Shown: positions 1 through 8,786, numbered from the stretch's first letter. The stretch is DNA of 64,000 nt from Salinicoccus halodurans (GCF_900114445.1 NZ_FOTB01000004.1:312094-376093), one strand, 5' to 3'. The notes: generated by a model not told the origin, from the sequence alone. A program made the numbers and translations.

Positions 1-541
1 CTATGAACATGATGACAGTACCGGTGAAAAGCCCCCGGAACCCGTATATGCCGAGGAGCACGGAGCCGACCAGCGGCCCGAACAAGAAACCGAATGAGAA
101 CATGGACCGGAGGACCGTGTTGGCCATCACCGCAATGCTTGAACGGTAGGCGTTGATCGACTCACGGGCGGAAGCATAAAGCTGCGGCATGGCCGGTGCA
201 CCGAGAGATGCGAATAAAATATATGCCGGAGCAAGAAGCCAGAGATTACCGATGAGAAGAAAGCTCGAAAAAGCAACAACCATCATTACAAGCGCCCCGA
301 TGATGAGATATTTCCGGTCGAAGGTGAGGGCATCGCTTTTTCTTCCTATGACCGTATTCATGAAAAAACTGCCGACGGCTACAAGCGCCATGAAAATACC
401 GTAGGTCGAAGTATGCATGCCGTGTGTCTCCGTCATGAAGATGACCAGGAACGGTGCAGTCAGGGAGACGGCCATGCCAAGCAGGGTCATGTTGAATAAA
501 AACAGTTTATAGTTCTGTATTTGAAAAAGATCTCTGATCAT
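1..541 (-). CDS. MFS exporter, partial (3' end beyond left edge)
   Basis: Major facilitator transporter of the cytoplasmic membrane; the first 180 codons are present and the gene runs off the left edge. The ATG at 541 opens with MIRDLFQIQNYKLFLFN and is followed by alternating hydrophobic helices. The loop after helix 2 reads GRKSDAL, the usual MFS cytoplasmic loop 2-3 motif in relaxed form. The style resembles sugar or drug efflux members such as SetA/YceJ types, but the substrate cannot be read from the sequence. It lies 30 nt downstream of the LysR gene on the same strand, so co-transcription with that regulator is likely. Family call is firm, substrate unknown. Confidence 0.8.
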   Translation of the reverse strand, partial: MIRDLFQIQNYKLFLFNMTLLGMAVSLTAPFLVIFMTETHGMHTSTYGIFMALVAVGSFFMNTVIGRKSDALTFDRKYLIIGALVMMVVAFSSFLLIGNLWLLAPAYILFASLGAPAMPQLYASARESINAYRSSIAVMANTVLRSMFSFGFLFGPLVGSVLLGIYGFRGLFTGTVIMFI

Positions 542-571
542 TTACACACCATTCTTCCGTTTCGTTTTATC

Positions 572-1429
572 TCAGGAGGCATTGACGAACGTTCTGACGA
601 GCGTCAGAAATGCTTTGACCTGAGGGAGTTCGAGCACACTGTTATCAAATGCGATGTAGGTCTCCCTCGTGATCGGCCGGCCATCAAACAGGACTTCATC
701 CAAATTGAATTTATCCTTATCAAAATCATCCAGTACGATTTCAGGCAGCACAGTGACACCGATGCCTTCAAGGAGCAGCGCCCTGCATGTTGCGATCTGG
801 TCCACTTTGATCTGCGGATCATACTTTCTGTTGAACCGCTGTTCGAAAAACTGCTCTATCTCACTCAGATAAATCGGATCCGCCTGGAATTCAATGATGG
901 GCAGTGATTTGTCCCCTTCATTCGACTTCGGTGTCACGAGATAATGGCGGTCGATGAACAGCAGTTCATTCTGTTTATTCATCATGCGGTTTCCGCGGAC
1001 GATTGAAATATGAAAATCATTCTGCTCCTCCACGATCTGCTGGGAAGATCCTACCTTGATCTTAATGTTTACATTCGGATAGAGATTCAGGTACTGCGCT
1101 ACGATTTCCGGCAGGATGGTATGCCCGATCAATGAGGAAACCCCGATGGAAAGATTACCCTGTATGGAATTCTGATTGATCCTTATATACTCTTTTACCA
1201 GCGCTTCCTTTTCCACCACACTTCTGGCGTGCTCAATGATCTTTTCCCCTTCCCCGGTCACATAAAGCTCTTTTTTTGTCCTGACGAAGATTTTCACACC
1301 CCACTCGTCCTCGATGGACTTTAGCCTCTGACTGACTGCCGGCTGCGAAATGAAGAGCTTTTCTGCCGCCCGTCTCAGAGTTTTCGTTTCATCCAATGTT
1401 ACAAGCAATTTATAATCATCGACTTTCAT
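572..1429 (-). CDS. LysR family transcriptional regulator
   Basis: DNA-binding regulator of 285 residues, the usual LysR length. The N-terminal winged helix-turn-helix covers about residues 1-65 (TLRRAAEKLFISQPAVSQRL is the helix-turn-helix core). A periplasmic-binding-protein-like effector domain fills about 85-285 (NLSIGVSSLIGHTILPEIV opens it). I prefer the ATG at 1429 over one at 1450 because AAAGGATG lies seven bases ahead of it. The gene precedes the partial MFS exporter in the same direction and diverges from the SDR gene at 1566. LysR proteins commonly control a divergent neighbour, so either side could be a target. The effector is unknown. Confidence 0.9.
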   Translation of the reverse strand: MKVDDYKLLVTLDETKTLRRAAEKLFISQPAVSQRLKSIEDEWGVKIFVRTKKELYVTGEGEKIIEHARSVVEKEALVKEYIRINQNSIQGNLSIGVSSLIGHTILPEIVAQYLNLYPNVNIKIKVGSSQQIVEEQNDFHISIVRGNRMMNKQNELLFIDRHYLVTPKSNEGDKSLPIIEFQADPIYLSEIEQFFEQRFNRKYDPQIKVDQIATCRALLLEGIGVTVLPEIVLDDFDKDKFNLDEVLFDGRPITRETYIAFDNSVLELPQVKAFLTLVRTFVNAS

Positions 1430-1502
1430 GGCCAACATCCTTTCATACATAAGAAAATCTTATCATAAAATCCGCCACTTTCAATCTTCCAGCTGTCATT
1501 TG

Positions 1503-1528
1503 GTGTGGAATTGACGTGACCTGGGTAT
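1503..1528 (+). promoter_or_regulatory. possible sigma-B-type promoter
   Basis: GGGTAT at 1523-1528 matches the sigma-B -10 consensus. A poor -35 candidate, GTGTGG, lies 14 bases upstream. The downstream SDR resembles Bacillus general-stress SDRs (YhdF/YhxD type), some of which are sigma-B controlled. The weak -35 makes this tentative. Confidence 0.3.
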
Positions 1529-1565
1529 ATGCATTAAACATACTAAAACAGGAGTTGATCTTTAA

Positions 1566-2444
1566 ATGGCAGAAAAAAACAAATTTGAGAAAATAGACGA
1601 GCAGATTGAAGGCTATACTCTGGAGAGGCAGCCCGGGTTCGAAAGGGATATGGAGCCGAAACCCATTTATGAAGCGGAATACTACAAGGGCAGCGGCAAG
1701 CTGACAGGCAAGACCGCAATCATCACCGGCGGAGATTCCGGCATCGGACGTGCAGTGGCACTCCTTTACGCCAAGGAAGGTGCCGATCTTGTACTTGCAT
1801 ATCTTGATGAGCATAAAGATGCAGAAGATACTAAAGCGATGGTGGAAACACACGGTGTGAAATGCGAGCTCTATCCTTTCGATGTAAAGAAAAAAGAGGA
1901 GTGCACCGCGCTTGTCGATTACACACTGGAGAAATTCGGCAAACTGAACATCCTTGTGAACCATGCAGGGGTGCAGTATCCCACTACGGATTTCGTGAGC
2001 ATTCCGGAAGAGCAGGTCAGGGAGACATTCGAAACCAATATTTACGGCATCATTTTCCTGACCCAGGCCGCTCTTCCGCATCTTGGCAAAGGGGACAGCA
2101 TCATCAATACGACGAGCATAACCGCCTATAATGGTTCACCTGAACTTATGGACTATTCCGCAACAAACGGAGCCATAACATCACTGACCCGTTCTCTCGC
2201 CGGCAATCTGGCAAAAGACGGCATCAGAGTGAACGCCGTCGCCCCAGGTCCGATCTATACACCGCTGATTCCTGCAAGCTTCGACCAGGAGAAAGTTGAA
2301 AAGCACGGCGGCACTACACCGATGGGGCGCCGCGGCCAGCCAAGCGAGCTTGGACCAAGCTACGTGTTCCTCGCATCGGCCGATGCCAGTTACATGACGG
2401 GACAGGTCATCCACGTCAACGGCGGGGACTTCATGACAACTTAA
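1566..2444 (+). CDS. SDR family oxidoreductase with altered active site
   Basis: Short-chain dehydrogenase/reductase of 292 residues with the 40-50 residue N-terminal extension typical of the YhdF/YhxC general-stress group. The Rossmann cofactor motif TGGDSGIG sits at 54-61, and the catalytic serine and tyrosine appear at about S184 and Y197. The catalytic lysine of YxxxK is replaced by asparagine: the reading is DYSATNGAI, N201. The NNAG structural motif is also changed, to NHAG (about 132-135). Both changes are single-base steps from the usual codons. The frame is intact and well translated (AGGAG upstream), so the protein is probably made, but normal SDR catalysis is doubtful. It ends at a strong terminator shared with the convergent DUF402 gene. 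Confidence 0.88.
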   Translation: MAEKNKFEKIDEQIEGYTLERQPGFERDMEPKPIYEAEYYKGSGKLTGKTAIITGGDSGIGRAVALLYAKEGADLVLAYLDEHKDAEDTKAMVETHGVKCELYPFDVKKKEECTALVDYTLEKFGKLNILVNHAGVQYPTTDFVSIPEEQVRETFETNIYGIIFLTQAALPHLGKGDSIINTTSITAYNGSPELMDYSATNGAITSLTRSLAGNLAKDGIRVNAVAPGPIYTPLIPASFDQEKVEKHGGTTPMGRRGQPSELGPSYVFLASADASYMTGQVIHVNGGDFMTT

Positions 2445-2459
2445 ATATGTGCAAATCAA

Positions 2460-2492
2460 AACGCCGGTCCCTGGGACCGGCGTTTATTTTTT
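2460..2492. terminator. bidirectional intrinsic terminator
   Basis: An 11-bp perfect stem AACGCCGGTCC / GGACCGGCGTT with loop CTG is followed by TATTTTTT on the + strand. It serves the SDR gene and probably also the convergent DUF402 gene. Confidence 0.9.
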
Positions 2493-3020
2493 CATATCCA
2501 GTTCATTTAAGCAGTATGACGCCATTCTCTCGAATTGACTAAAATCCTTCTCCAACTCATCCATGACATCATGTGCAGTACTGTAGGCGAAATCGAATTG
2601 CTCCTTTGACACTTCCCTGCGCTTACGGGCACGTTTAATATCCGCTTCATCCACCAGTTCGTACCGGCCGTCAGGCAGCGCAAGCACATCCAGATAAATA
2701 TCCAGCCTCCTCGCATTTCCCGGTTCCAGAAAATGTTTAAGATTGATGTCAAAATAGTATTGGAGGATCCGCCACTGCCTGTCGTACATCACAGTAATAC
2801 TGTAATCCCGATTCTCAGGCAGTATCTGAAGCCAGCGGTACCCCGCATCACAAACCAGCACCTTCTTATTAAGTATGGGGACGGTGAGCGGTGAACGGAC
2901 TGCTTTGATTTCTATGATTCCGGTCAGCATTTTTTCGCCTTTATATTGAATGATCTTTTCATGGTAATCGGATTGGAGGAGACGTCTCCACCCTCTTTTA
3001 TCGAGATACTTGGTCTTCAT
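2484..3020 (-). CDS. DUF402 domain protein
   Basis: Soluble protein of 178 residues with the DUF402 beta-barrel pattern. The core is about residues 55-150: ENRDYSITVMYDRQWRILQYYFDI, then LDIYLDVLALPDGRYELVDEADI, then a helical tail. The family includes nucleoside di/triphosphate phosphatases related to staphylococcal Ntdp and the ribonuclease FAU-1. The conserved acidic cluster (LDIYLDV, DEADI) that binds divalent metal in that family is present. A start at 3020 is chosen because AAGGAG lies nine bases ahead, whereas the ATG at 3029 abuts it directly. It precedes the ABC permease gene's 3' end without overlap and is convergent with the SDR gene. Exact substrate unknown. Confidence 0.75.
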   Translation of the reverse strand: MKTKYLDKRGWRRLLQSDYHEKIIQYKGEKMLTGIIEIKAVRSPLTVPILNKKVLVCDAGYRWLQILPENRDYSITVMYDRQWRILQYYFDINLKHFLEPGNARRLDIYLDVLALPDGRYELVDEADIKRARKRREVSKEQFDFAYSTAHDVMDELEKDFSQFERMASYCLNELDMKK

Positions 3021-3095
3021 CACACTCATCTCCTTCCCCCAATTATACAGAAATTGAGGAAAGAATGTGAAGGGATACGCCCCGGGAGGACGGCA

Positions 3096-5132
3096 CTATT
3101 CAACACCAAGTATCATGTATTCAGCTGAAGCCTCTAATTCGGCAGCTTCTTCTTCATTTCCGGAATAAAATTCTTCCGTCCCCGCCGGTTTATAAAGCAG
3201 CACTTTGTCCCCCGTCACATCAAGGTTTCCTTCATTGATGGATTCAAGGAGCACGTCTTTATCAGCATGTTTCACTTCTTCCAGGCCATATTCATTTTCA
3301 AGCTGTGAAAAAGTCAGTGCATCATAATCTCTGAAGAATGCCTCTTTTTCACCATCTGACAGCGAAACCGCATATACGCTCTCCGCGTCATTCAGTCCAA
3401 GATAATCTGTCAGCTCCTGAACCGCTGTGATACGCTCCAGCAGAGCTTCATTATAGACGGATGCATCTCCGGAATAATCTGCACGGGAGAAATAGACATT
3501 CGTCCATGCAAGAGATGTATTCTGACCAGCAAGCGTCAGAAGCGGAGATTCAGGCATCTGAAGTGCCTCCGTCTGATAATCCCTGATGAACGCCTCCACT
3601 TCTTCTTTATCGTCGATATGGACCAGTCCGTTCATCCCTCTTATTTCCACAGATTCCGCAGCTTCCGGTTTCTCAATATTAAAAAGAATATCATATACTT
3701 CAGCGTGACTGCTGTCATTGACCACGCTGGAGATCTCTCTTCGCATTTCCGGCTCCATCTCAAATTTGCTGAATTCCCTGTTCACATAGCTGCCGTCCTT
3801 CATCTTATAACTGACTATGAACAGATCACCCTGAGTTTCATGATTACGGACTTCTTCGCTGTCTATTGCATCCTGATGTAATCCACGCGTACTTTCAATA
3901 ACATTTCTGCCGTCCATATACAGAAAGTCCTCACTCACCGCATCAGACCCGCGGCTGTAGGTTCCGTAATTATCAATGCTGTAATCAGCGCTCAGACTGA
4001 CCCCTGCCACCTCATCCGCCGGCGGCACGTATGAAACATACTGGTTCCACCCAATGATGAAGACTGTCCAGAATGTTGCCAGGAATATGATTACCGTAAT
4101 GATCGATGAACGTTTGAAACAGATTCCGGCCGTTCTTTGGAAGAACATTTCTGTAACGATATAGGAGAATAAAAGCCCGGTGCCAAATGCAAGGACTGTA
4201 ATCACGGTTGAAACCGGAAGGGCAAAGGAAATCATGATTCCGAGCAGGAGCATCCCCGTTATCGAAATCAGGGCAGCGAGTGTATTCCTTACCCACCCAT
4301 GATTGAAATTGTGATGCACATTTTCATTTTTACTTCTGCTGTAAAGCATATAGGACAGGACGGTGAGTACAACCGCGAGGAGTACCCAGAGAATCATCTT
4401 CCATAATTCATACCCTTCGGTGATCTGCTGTATCGCGAATACCGGAAAAGTATTGTCTATAACAATGCCCATTATGCCACTGTTGCCAGGCCCTTGCGTG
4501 CCCAGCCCCTCTGTAATGCCGTCGAACAGCATGTCTGCCGTGGAGACATTGAGGCCCCAGAAAATGACAGGCAGGAAAAATATGATCAGCACCAGCTGCA
4601 GATGATTGAATATGCTGTTGACGAACATGCCTGCAAAGATCGAGATCGCAAAGACTGTATATATTACGAACAGTGAGTAGATCAGCCACAGGAACAGGTC
4701 TGCCAATGCAATATCAAAATTTAAAATATACCTCTCAAAAAAGAGGATGGCGGCGGTAATCAAAAGCGGAATCGTAATATGGATGATTCCCGCGAGGATC
4801 GCATGGCTCATTATTTTATGTCTTTTAACCGGGAGACTGTGCATAAAATCAATGGCATCTTCCTTATTGCGGTAATTGAATAAAAAGAGCGCCAGAAGTA
4901 CAGCGTAGATCATCCCGCCGGCGAGTTGGAATGGTGCTGCCATATCCAATGGATCCGCCGGGAGATATCCACTGTCTGCAGCAGTCATGCCATTCATATT
5001 GGTGGACAGGATCCACAGGACGAATGGCTGAACGAGAATATTTCCAATCAGATAGAGGATCGTAAGCCAGAAGACACTGCCCATGAAATGACGAAGCAGT
5101 GTTTTATTCAACAATGATGTTGCTGATTTCAT
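3096..5132 (-). CDS. ABC-2 type permease with large C-terminal extracellular domain
   Basis: Membrane component of 678 residues. The first about 390 residues hold roughly ten transmembrane helices, including MGSVFWLTILYLIGNILV near the N-terminus. The remaining about 285 residues are soluble and acidic, as in the YtrC/DUF6449 permeases of YtrA-controlled transporters. The ATG at 5132 has GGGGGAG upstream and overlaps the end of the ATPase gene by 29 nt, which indicates translational coupling. With one ATPase and one permease behind a GntR regulator, the set resembles a reduced ytr or pmt operon. Those systems export or handle cell-wall-active peptides in Bacillus and Staphylococcus; that function here is inference only. 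Confidence 0.82.
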   Translation of the reverse strand: MKSATSLLNKTLLRHFMGSVFWLTILYLIGNILVQPFVLWILSTNMNGMTAADSGYLPADPLDMAAPFQLAGGMIYAVLLALFLFNYRNKEDAIDFMHSLPVKRHKIMSHAILAGIIHITIPLLITAAILFFERYILNFDIALADLFLWLIYSLFVIYTVFAISIFAGMFVNSIFNHLQLVLIIFFLPVIFWGLNVSTADMLFDGITEGLGTQGPGNSGIMGIVIDNTFPVFAIQQITEGYELWKMILWVLLAVVLTVLSYMLYSRSKNENVHHNFNHGWVRNTLAALISITGMLLLGIMISFALPVSTVITVLAFGTGLLFSYIVTEMFFQRTAGICFKRSSIITVIIFLATFWTVFIIGWNQYVSYVPPADEVAGVSLSADYSIDNYGTYSRGSDAVSEDFLYMDGRNVIESTRGLHQDAIDSEEVRNHETQGDLFIVSYKMKDGSYVNREFSKFEMEPEMRREISSVVNDSSHAEVYDILFNIEKPEAAESVEIRGMNGLVHIDDKEEVEAFIRDYQTEALQMPESPLLTLAGQNTSLAWTNVYFSRADYSGDASVYNEALLERITAVQELTDYLGLNDAESVYAVSLSDGEKEAFFRDYDALTFSQLENEYGLEEVKHADKDVLLESINEGNLDVTGDKVLLYKPAGTEEFYSGNEEEAAELEASAEYMILGVE

Positions 5133-6009
5133 AGCCTTTCTCCCCCATTTCATAAGTAAATATCTCTTCAAGTGTCAAAGGCAGGATATCGTACATCAAC
5201 GGGTCATACTTCGTCACTTTCTTCTCTATGTTCTCCAGATCACCTTTGATGATGCATGTGACTACCCTTCCTTTGACTTCATGATGGACTACTCCGAGAC
5301 TTTCGTAGAATGCCTGATCGGGCAACGTATTGAATGCCATCTGAAGCTTGCAGTGTGTACCTTTGATTTCATTGAGGTCCCTGTGGAACAGCAGTTCCCC
5401 ATGGTGCATGATGGAGACGGAGTCACACAGATCCTCCATCTCCCTTAAATTATGACTTGAAGCGATTACCGTCATGCCATGGTTTGCAATATCCTGCATC
5501 ATGATATTTTTCACCTGGTGGCGGATGATGGGATCCAGGCCGTCGAAGGGTTCATCCAGCAGCATCACTTTGGGACATGAAGAGAATGCGAGCACGAAGG
5601 AAGCCTGCCGCTTCATTCCCTTTGATAATTGCGAAAGTGATTTTTTCGGGTCCAGTTTAAAATGATCCGTCAGCTGGGCAAACCGTTTCCCGGACCAGTT
5701 CGAATACATCCCTTTATAGAATGAAGCCATATCATCGAGACTCACGCCGCTGAAAAAATAAGGCACATCATGAATGAAAATCACATCATTTTTAACCCCG
5801 GGGTTTTCGAATACTTTCTGTCCGTCATAAAGAACATCTCCTGCATCCGGCTTGTAAATGCCTGCCAGCAGTTTCATGAAGGTCGTCTTTCCGGCTCCGT
5901 TGGAACCCAGAAGTCCATGGATTGTTCCGGGCCTCACTTCGAGATTTATGTTATTGACTGCCTGCTGTCTGCCGAATGATTTATCAAGTACACTGGTTTC
6001 AAGTCTCAT
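5104..6009 (-). CDS. ABC transporter ATP-binding protein
   Basis: ATPase subunit of 301 residues. Walker A GSNGAGKTT is at 35-43, the signature LSKGMKRQ is near 127, and Walker B VMLLDEPFDGLDP follows near 147. The switch histidine is in VIASSHNL. A C-terminal extension of about 90 residues follows the nucleotide-binding fold, as in YtrB-like ATPases. The ATG at 6009 has GGAAGGGAGG six bases upstream. It overlaps the end of the GntR regulator gene by 11 nt, and its own end overlaps the permease start, giving a tightly coupled three-gene operon under the palindrome at 6402-6434. Confidence 0.93.
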   Translation of the reverse strand: MRLETSVLDKSFGRQQAVNNINLEVRPGTIHGLLGSNGAGKTTFMKLLAGIYKPDAGDVLYDGQKVFENPGVKNDVIFIHDVPYFFSGVSLDDMASFYKGMYSNWSGKRFAQLTDHFKLDPKKSLSQLSKGMKRQASFVLAFSSCPKVMLLDEPFDGLDPIIRHQVKNIMMQDIANHGMTVIASSHNLREMEDLCDSVSIMHHGELLFHRDLNEIKGTHCKLQMAFNTLPDQAFYESLGVVHHEVKGRVVTCIIKGDLENIEKKVTKYDPLMYDILPLTLEEIFTYEMGEKGYEISNIIVE

Positions 6010-6385
6010 CGGTATCCTCCCTTCCATTATCCACATGCTCCACCAGATTTTTCAAATAATCTTTAGGCACGCCCATTTTCATAAGCTGTCTGATAATCTT
6101 CTCCAATTCTTGCGAAAGTTCCCTGATCTGCTCCTGGTCGGCCCCTGTTTTCATTTCGTTCACAAAACTCCCCTTTCCTGGCAACGAATAAATATACCCT
6201 TCCCTCTCGAGCTCACGATAGGACTTTTGGATTGTGTTCGGATTAATCGTCAGCTCCTGTGCCAGACTTCTTACAGACGGAAGCTTCTCATGCGGTCTCA
6301 GAACATCATGGATGATCAGCTGCTTGATCTTTTGCGTCAGCTGTTCGTAAATTGGGATTCTGCTTTTCAAATCCAGATTGAACAC
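5999..6385 (-). CDS. GntR family regulator, YtrA subfamily
   Basis: Repressor-type regulator of 128 residues, the short YtrA form with no separate effector domain. The winged helix domain spans about 8-75: PIYEQLTQKIKQLIIHDVL, then LPSVRSLAQELTINPNTIQK as the recognition helix region, then GYIYSLPGKGSFV as the wing. A helical dimerisation tail of about 50 residues follows. A GTG start at 6385 fits best, with GGGAGG seven bases upstream. It is first in the operon with an ABC ATPase and permease, and a perfect inverted repeat lies just upstream, so autoregulation with induction by wall-active compounds is expected by analogy with B. subtilis YtrA and S. aureus PmtR. Confidence 0.9.
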   Translation of the reverse strand: MFNLDLKSRIPIYEQLTQKIKQLIIHDVLRPHEKLPSVRSLAQELTINPNTIQKSYRELEREGYIYSLPGKGSFVNEMKTGADQEQIRELSQELEKIIRQLMKMGVPKDYLKNLVEHVDNGREDTDET

Positions 6386-6401
6386 ATGGACACCTCCCTG
6401 C

Positions 6402-6434
6402 ACTAACTGTATTACGTATAATAATACAGTTAGT
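6402..6434. promoter_or_regulatory. candidate YtrA-type operator, perfect inverted repeat
   Basis: ACTAACTGTATTA (6402-6414) and TAATACAGTTAGT (6422-6434) form perfect 13-bp arms separated by seven bases. The site lies 17 bases ahead of the GTG start of the GntR gene, where it would cover the promoter or early transcript. No run of T follows on either side, so it does not look like a terminator. Confidence 0.75.
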
Positions 6435-6453
6435 ACTGATTTTTGGCAATAAG

Positions 6454-6476
6454 AAAAACACCCGAAGGTGTTTTTC
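6454..6476 (-). terminator. intrinsic terminator of SDR gene
   Basis: The stem AAAAACACC / GGTGTTTTT with a four-base loop starts right after the stop codon of the SDR gene at 6476 and provides a T-run in both directions. Confidence 0.85.
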
Positions 6477-7249
6477 TATAAAGCATGTCCGGAGCCGCCA
6501 TCAACATTGACAGCAACCCCGTTTACGTAGGAGGCAAGGTCTGAGCAGAGGAACGTAATGACGTTGGCCGCTTCCTCAGTATCCCCGATGCGGCCGAGCG
6601 GGATATTATGCTTGTCGAGTCCCGCATATTCCTCCCAGCTCAGGCCGGGTTCTTCATTTTTCCATTTTTGCATGATCTGATCGCTTTTTATCAGACCGAT
6701 ACACACGGTATTCACGCGGATATCGTATTGGCCCAGATCTTTGCTCATCGCTTTGGTCATCGCCATTCCGGCTGCGCGGGAGACCGTCGTCGGCAAGGAC
6801 GAGGCGGGAGGTGTCTTCCCGAGTACTGCTGTCATGTTCAATATTGCTCCACCGTTCTCTTTCAGATAGGGCATGGCGGCTTTCGACATTTTGACCGCCG
6901 CCATCAGTTTGAGGTCGATATCCTGCTCCCAGTCGGAGATTTCCAGCTGATCAAAAGCTTTTGCGAACGAGCCGCCGGCATTGTTGATGAGTACATCAAT
7001 CCTTCCGAATCTGTCTGCTGTGCGTCCGATGATCTTATCCGCCGCCCCTTCTTCGGTCACATCCGCCTGGACATAGTCCACTTCCCCATGATGCGAAATT
7101 TCCTCTTTGGCTTTTACAAGGTCTTCCTCACCTCTGGCAACAAGCATCACTTTCGCACCGAGCCCTGCCATCTGTTCTGCGGTTTTACGGCCGATTCCTT
7201 TGCTGGATCCCGTAATCACTGCAACTTTGCCTTCATATCCAAAATCCAT
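6476..7249 (-). CDS. SDR family protein lacking the classical YxxxK
   Basis: Short-chain dehydrogenase fold of 257 residues. The cofactor motif TGSSKGIG is near residue 13, and NNAG is intact (LINNAGGSF). The segment that should hold Tyr-x3-Lys instead reads SLPTTVSRAAGMAMTK, so both catalytic Tyr and Lys are absent. A subset of SDRs with SRAAG in this place exists, so this may be a family trait rather than damage. The C-terminus NGVAVNVDGGSGHAL is the usual SDR ending. It is monocistronic, ending at the hairpin at 6454, and has GAGGGGAAAAC ahead of its ATG. Substrate unknown; the protein may bind NAD(P)H without standard SDR chemistry. Confidence 0.85.
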   Translation of the reverse strand: MDFGYEGKVAVITGSSKGIGRKTAEQMAGLGAKVMLVARGEEDLVKAKEEISHHGEVDYVQADVTEEGAADKIIGRTADRFGRIDVLINNAGGSFAKAFDQLEISDWEQDIDLKLMAAVKMSKAAMPYLKENGGAILNMTAVLGKTPPASSLPTTVSRAAGMAMTKAMSKDLGQYDIRVNTVCIGLIKSDQIMQKWKNEEPGLSWEEYAGLDKHNIPLGRIGDTEEAANVITFLCSDLASYVNGVAVNVDGGSGHAL

Positions 7250-7267
7250 GTTTTCCCCTCCTGTATT

Positions 7268-7987
7268 CTACGCACCCAAGTTGACATTGTGATGAATGCT
7301 GGACACATCTTCAAGGTCGTCCAGTGCTTCAAACAGTTTTTCGAACTGCTCCAGTGCCTCATCATCCAGATTCACTTCGTTCTGGGCGATCATCGTATGC
7401 TCAGCAACTTCATATTCATCAACGCCCATTTCATCGAGTGCACGTTTCACTTCATGAAAACTCTGTGCATTTGCATAAACGACAGTATATCCGTTTTCTT
7501 CAGTTACATCTTCCACATCCACATCGTTTTCCATCAGGTACATCATCGTCTCTTCAGAATCGAAGCCTTCGAAGACGAATACCGCCCTCGACTCGAACAT
7601 ATAGCTGACTGCACCGCTGACTCCCATGTTACCGCCGTTTTTGCCAAATGCCGCACGGACATCGGAAGCGGTCCTGTTTACGTTGTTAGTCAGCGCATCA
7701 ACAATCAGCATGGAACCGTCAGGTCCGAATCCTTCGTAGCGCAGTTCATCGAATGTCTCATCATCGCTGCCCTTCGCCTTATCGATCGCCTTGTCGATGA
7801 TATGCTTTGGCACGGAATACGTTTTTGCACGGTCAAGTACCGCTTTAAGCGCCTGGTTGCTTTCGGGATCCGGCTCGCCCTTTTTGGCTGCCACATATAT
7901 TTCACGGCCGAATTTCGCATTTATACGGCTGGTGCTCTGGTCTTTCTGAGCTTTTTTCTCTTTAATGTTATTCCATTTTCTTCCCAT
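7268..7987 (-). CDS. YebC/PmpR family protein
   Basis: Protein of 239 residues of the TACO1/YebC/PmpR family. Family members act as transcription regulators or as translation factors that relieve stalling at proline runs. The family hallmark [16 protein letters not shown] opens the protein, and RYEGFGPDG lies in the middle domain. The acidic C-terminus [17 protein letters not shown] is also typical. The ATG at 7987 matches the conserved family start and has GAAGGA upstream; a further in-frame ATG at 8005 is disfavoured. The start lies 47 bases after the end of the upstream membrane protein gene, so the two may share a transcript. Confidence 0.95.
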   Translation of the reverse strand: MGRKWNNIKEKKAQKDQSTSRINAKFGREIYVAAKKGEPDPESNQALKAVLDRAKTYSVPKHIIDKAIDKAKGSDDETFDELRYEGFGPDGSMLIVDALTNNVNRTASDVRAAFGKNGGNMGVSGAVSYMFESRAVFVFEGFDSEETMMYLMENDVDVEDVTEENGYTVVYANAQSFHEVKRALDEMGVDEYEVAEHTMIAQNEVNLDDEALEQFEKLFEALDDLEDVSSIHHNVNLGA

Positions 7988-8034
7988 ACTCTCATCTTCC
8001 TTCAAAACAGATTTCTTTAATATAATATACCATT

Positions 8035-8649
8035 TCAGCGGTTTTTATTCATATAACGGTACAGACGGAGCAGCCGTTTTATGATGATGAGCAGGTTGAT
8101 GAACAGATTGAAGCCCATTTCCCGCTCGGAAAATCTTTTATTCTTCATCCTGTTGAAGTCATACATCGTGAACAGTATATAAAGCACGAGGCCCACGACC
8201 GTTATGCCCAGATGCAGGTAAGGCAGGTCTATGAAGAAACTCATCAGTGAAGTGAATATAAGTATCAGCAGGGCAATGAACAGATACTTTCCCCAATGGG
8301 TGATGTCTCTCAGAAAAAAGTATCCAATGATACCGAAGAATATAAACACAAGTATCCCCAATAGTACGATACGGTAGAATACCGACGGTCCGAAATCGCG
8401 GATGAAGGATTCGAACAGACCATAGGAAACCAGACCGATCAGAATTGCATAAATATGGCTGATGACCGGCCCGCTGCGGTTGAACCCGCGTACAAACAAT
8501 GAAACCATCATGATACCGAACAGCACCATGGAAGCTGTCGGCCGCCATGCCTCAGGCAGATACTGTCCGAAATAAGCCCCGATACCGAAAATAATCCAGT
8601 AATAGGCAAAATAAAGCCATACAAGCCGTAAATTTTTTGAGTTCCCCAT
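8035..8649 (-). CDS. multi-pass membrane protein, BI-1-like
   Basis: Integral membrane protein of 204 residues with about six transmembrane helices. A short polar loop reads [17 protein letters not shown], and the basic C-terminal helix reads [17 protein letters not shown]. The layout, with an aspartate in a short loop followed by a final helix and basic tail, resembles the Bax inhibitor-1/YetJ family of pH-gated calcium leak channels. The conserved paired aspartates are not all evident, so this assignment is moderate. The start has GGAGG seven bases upstream. The divergent neighbour is the LysM-CHAP gene, and pmpR lies just downstream. Confidence 0.65.
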   Translation of the reverse strand: MGNSKNLRLVWLYFAYYWIIFGIGAYFGQYLPEAWRPTASMVLFGIMMVSLFVRGFNRSGPVISHIYAILIGLVSYGLFESFIRDFGPSVFYRIVLLGILVFIFFGIIGYFFLRDITHWGKYLFIALLILIFTSLMSFFIDLPYLHLGITVVGLVLYILFTMYDFNRMKNKRFSEREMGFNLFINLLIIIKRLLRLYRYMNKNR

Positions 8650-8769
8650 CGTATACCTCCATCAAATTTCACATGTCTTTCCAATACCCTGAAATTTTCT
8701 GTATAATCCTTTCAGACCAGTTACTGTATTACTGGAATTTTCAGATTTTATACCAAATATTTTATTTGT

Positions 8770-8786
8770 ATTACAGTTTCATTACA
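8770..8786 (-). promoter_or_regulatory. WalR-type box ahead of wall hydrolase gene
   Basis: ATTACA, five bases, ATTACA: read on the minus strand this is TGTAAT N5 TGTAAT, an exact match to the WalR (YycF) direct repeat. A weaker pair, ACTACA N5 CTTACA, follows at 8830-8846. The site is about 130 bases ahead of a LysM-CHAP gene, the classical WalR target class in staphylococci. Confidence 0.7.

Noticed and set aside
1443-2081. A 212-codon open frame on the minus strand
   Set aside because: It is antisense to the SDR gene and lacks any family pattern.
6608-8020. A 470-codon open frame on the + strand
   Set aside because: It lies antisense to the SDR and PmpR genes across their boundary, has no ribosome site, and its composition (His, Phe, Ile and Cys rich) is typical of a mirror frame.
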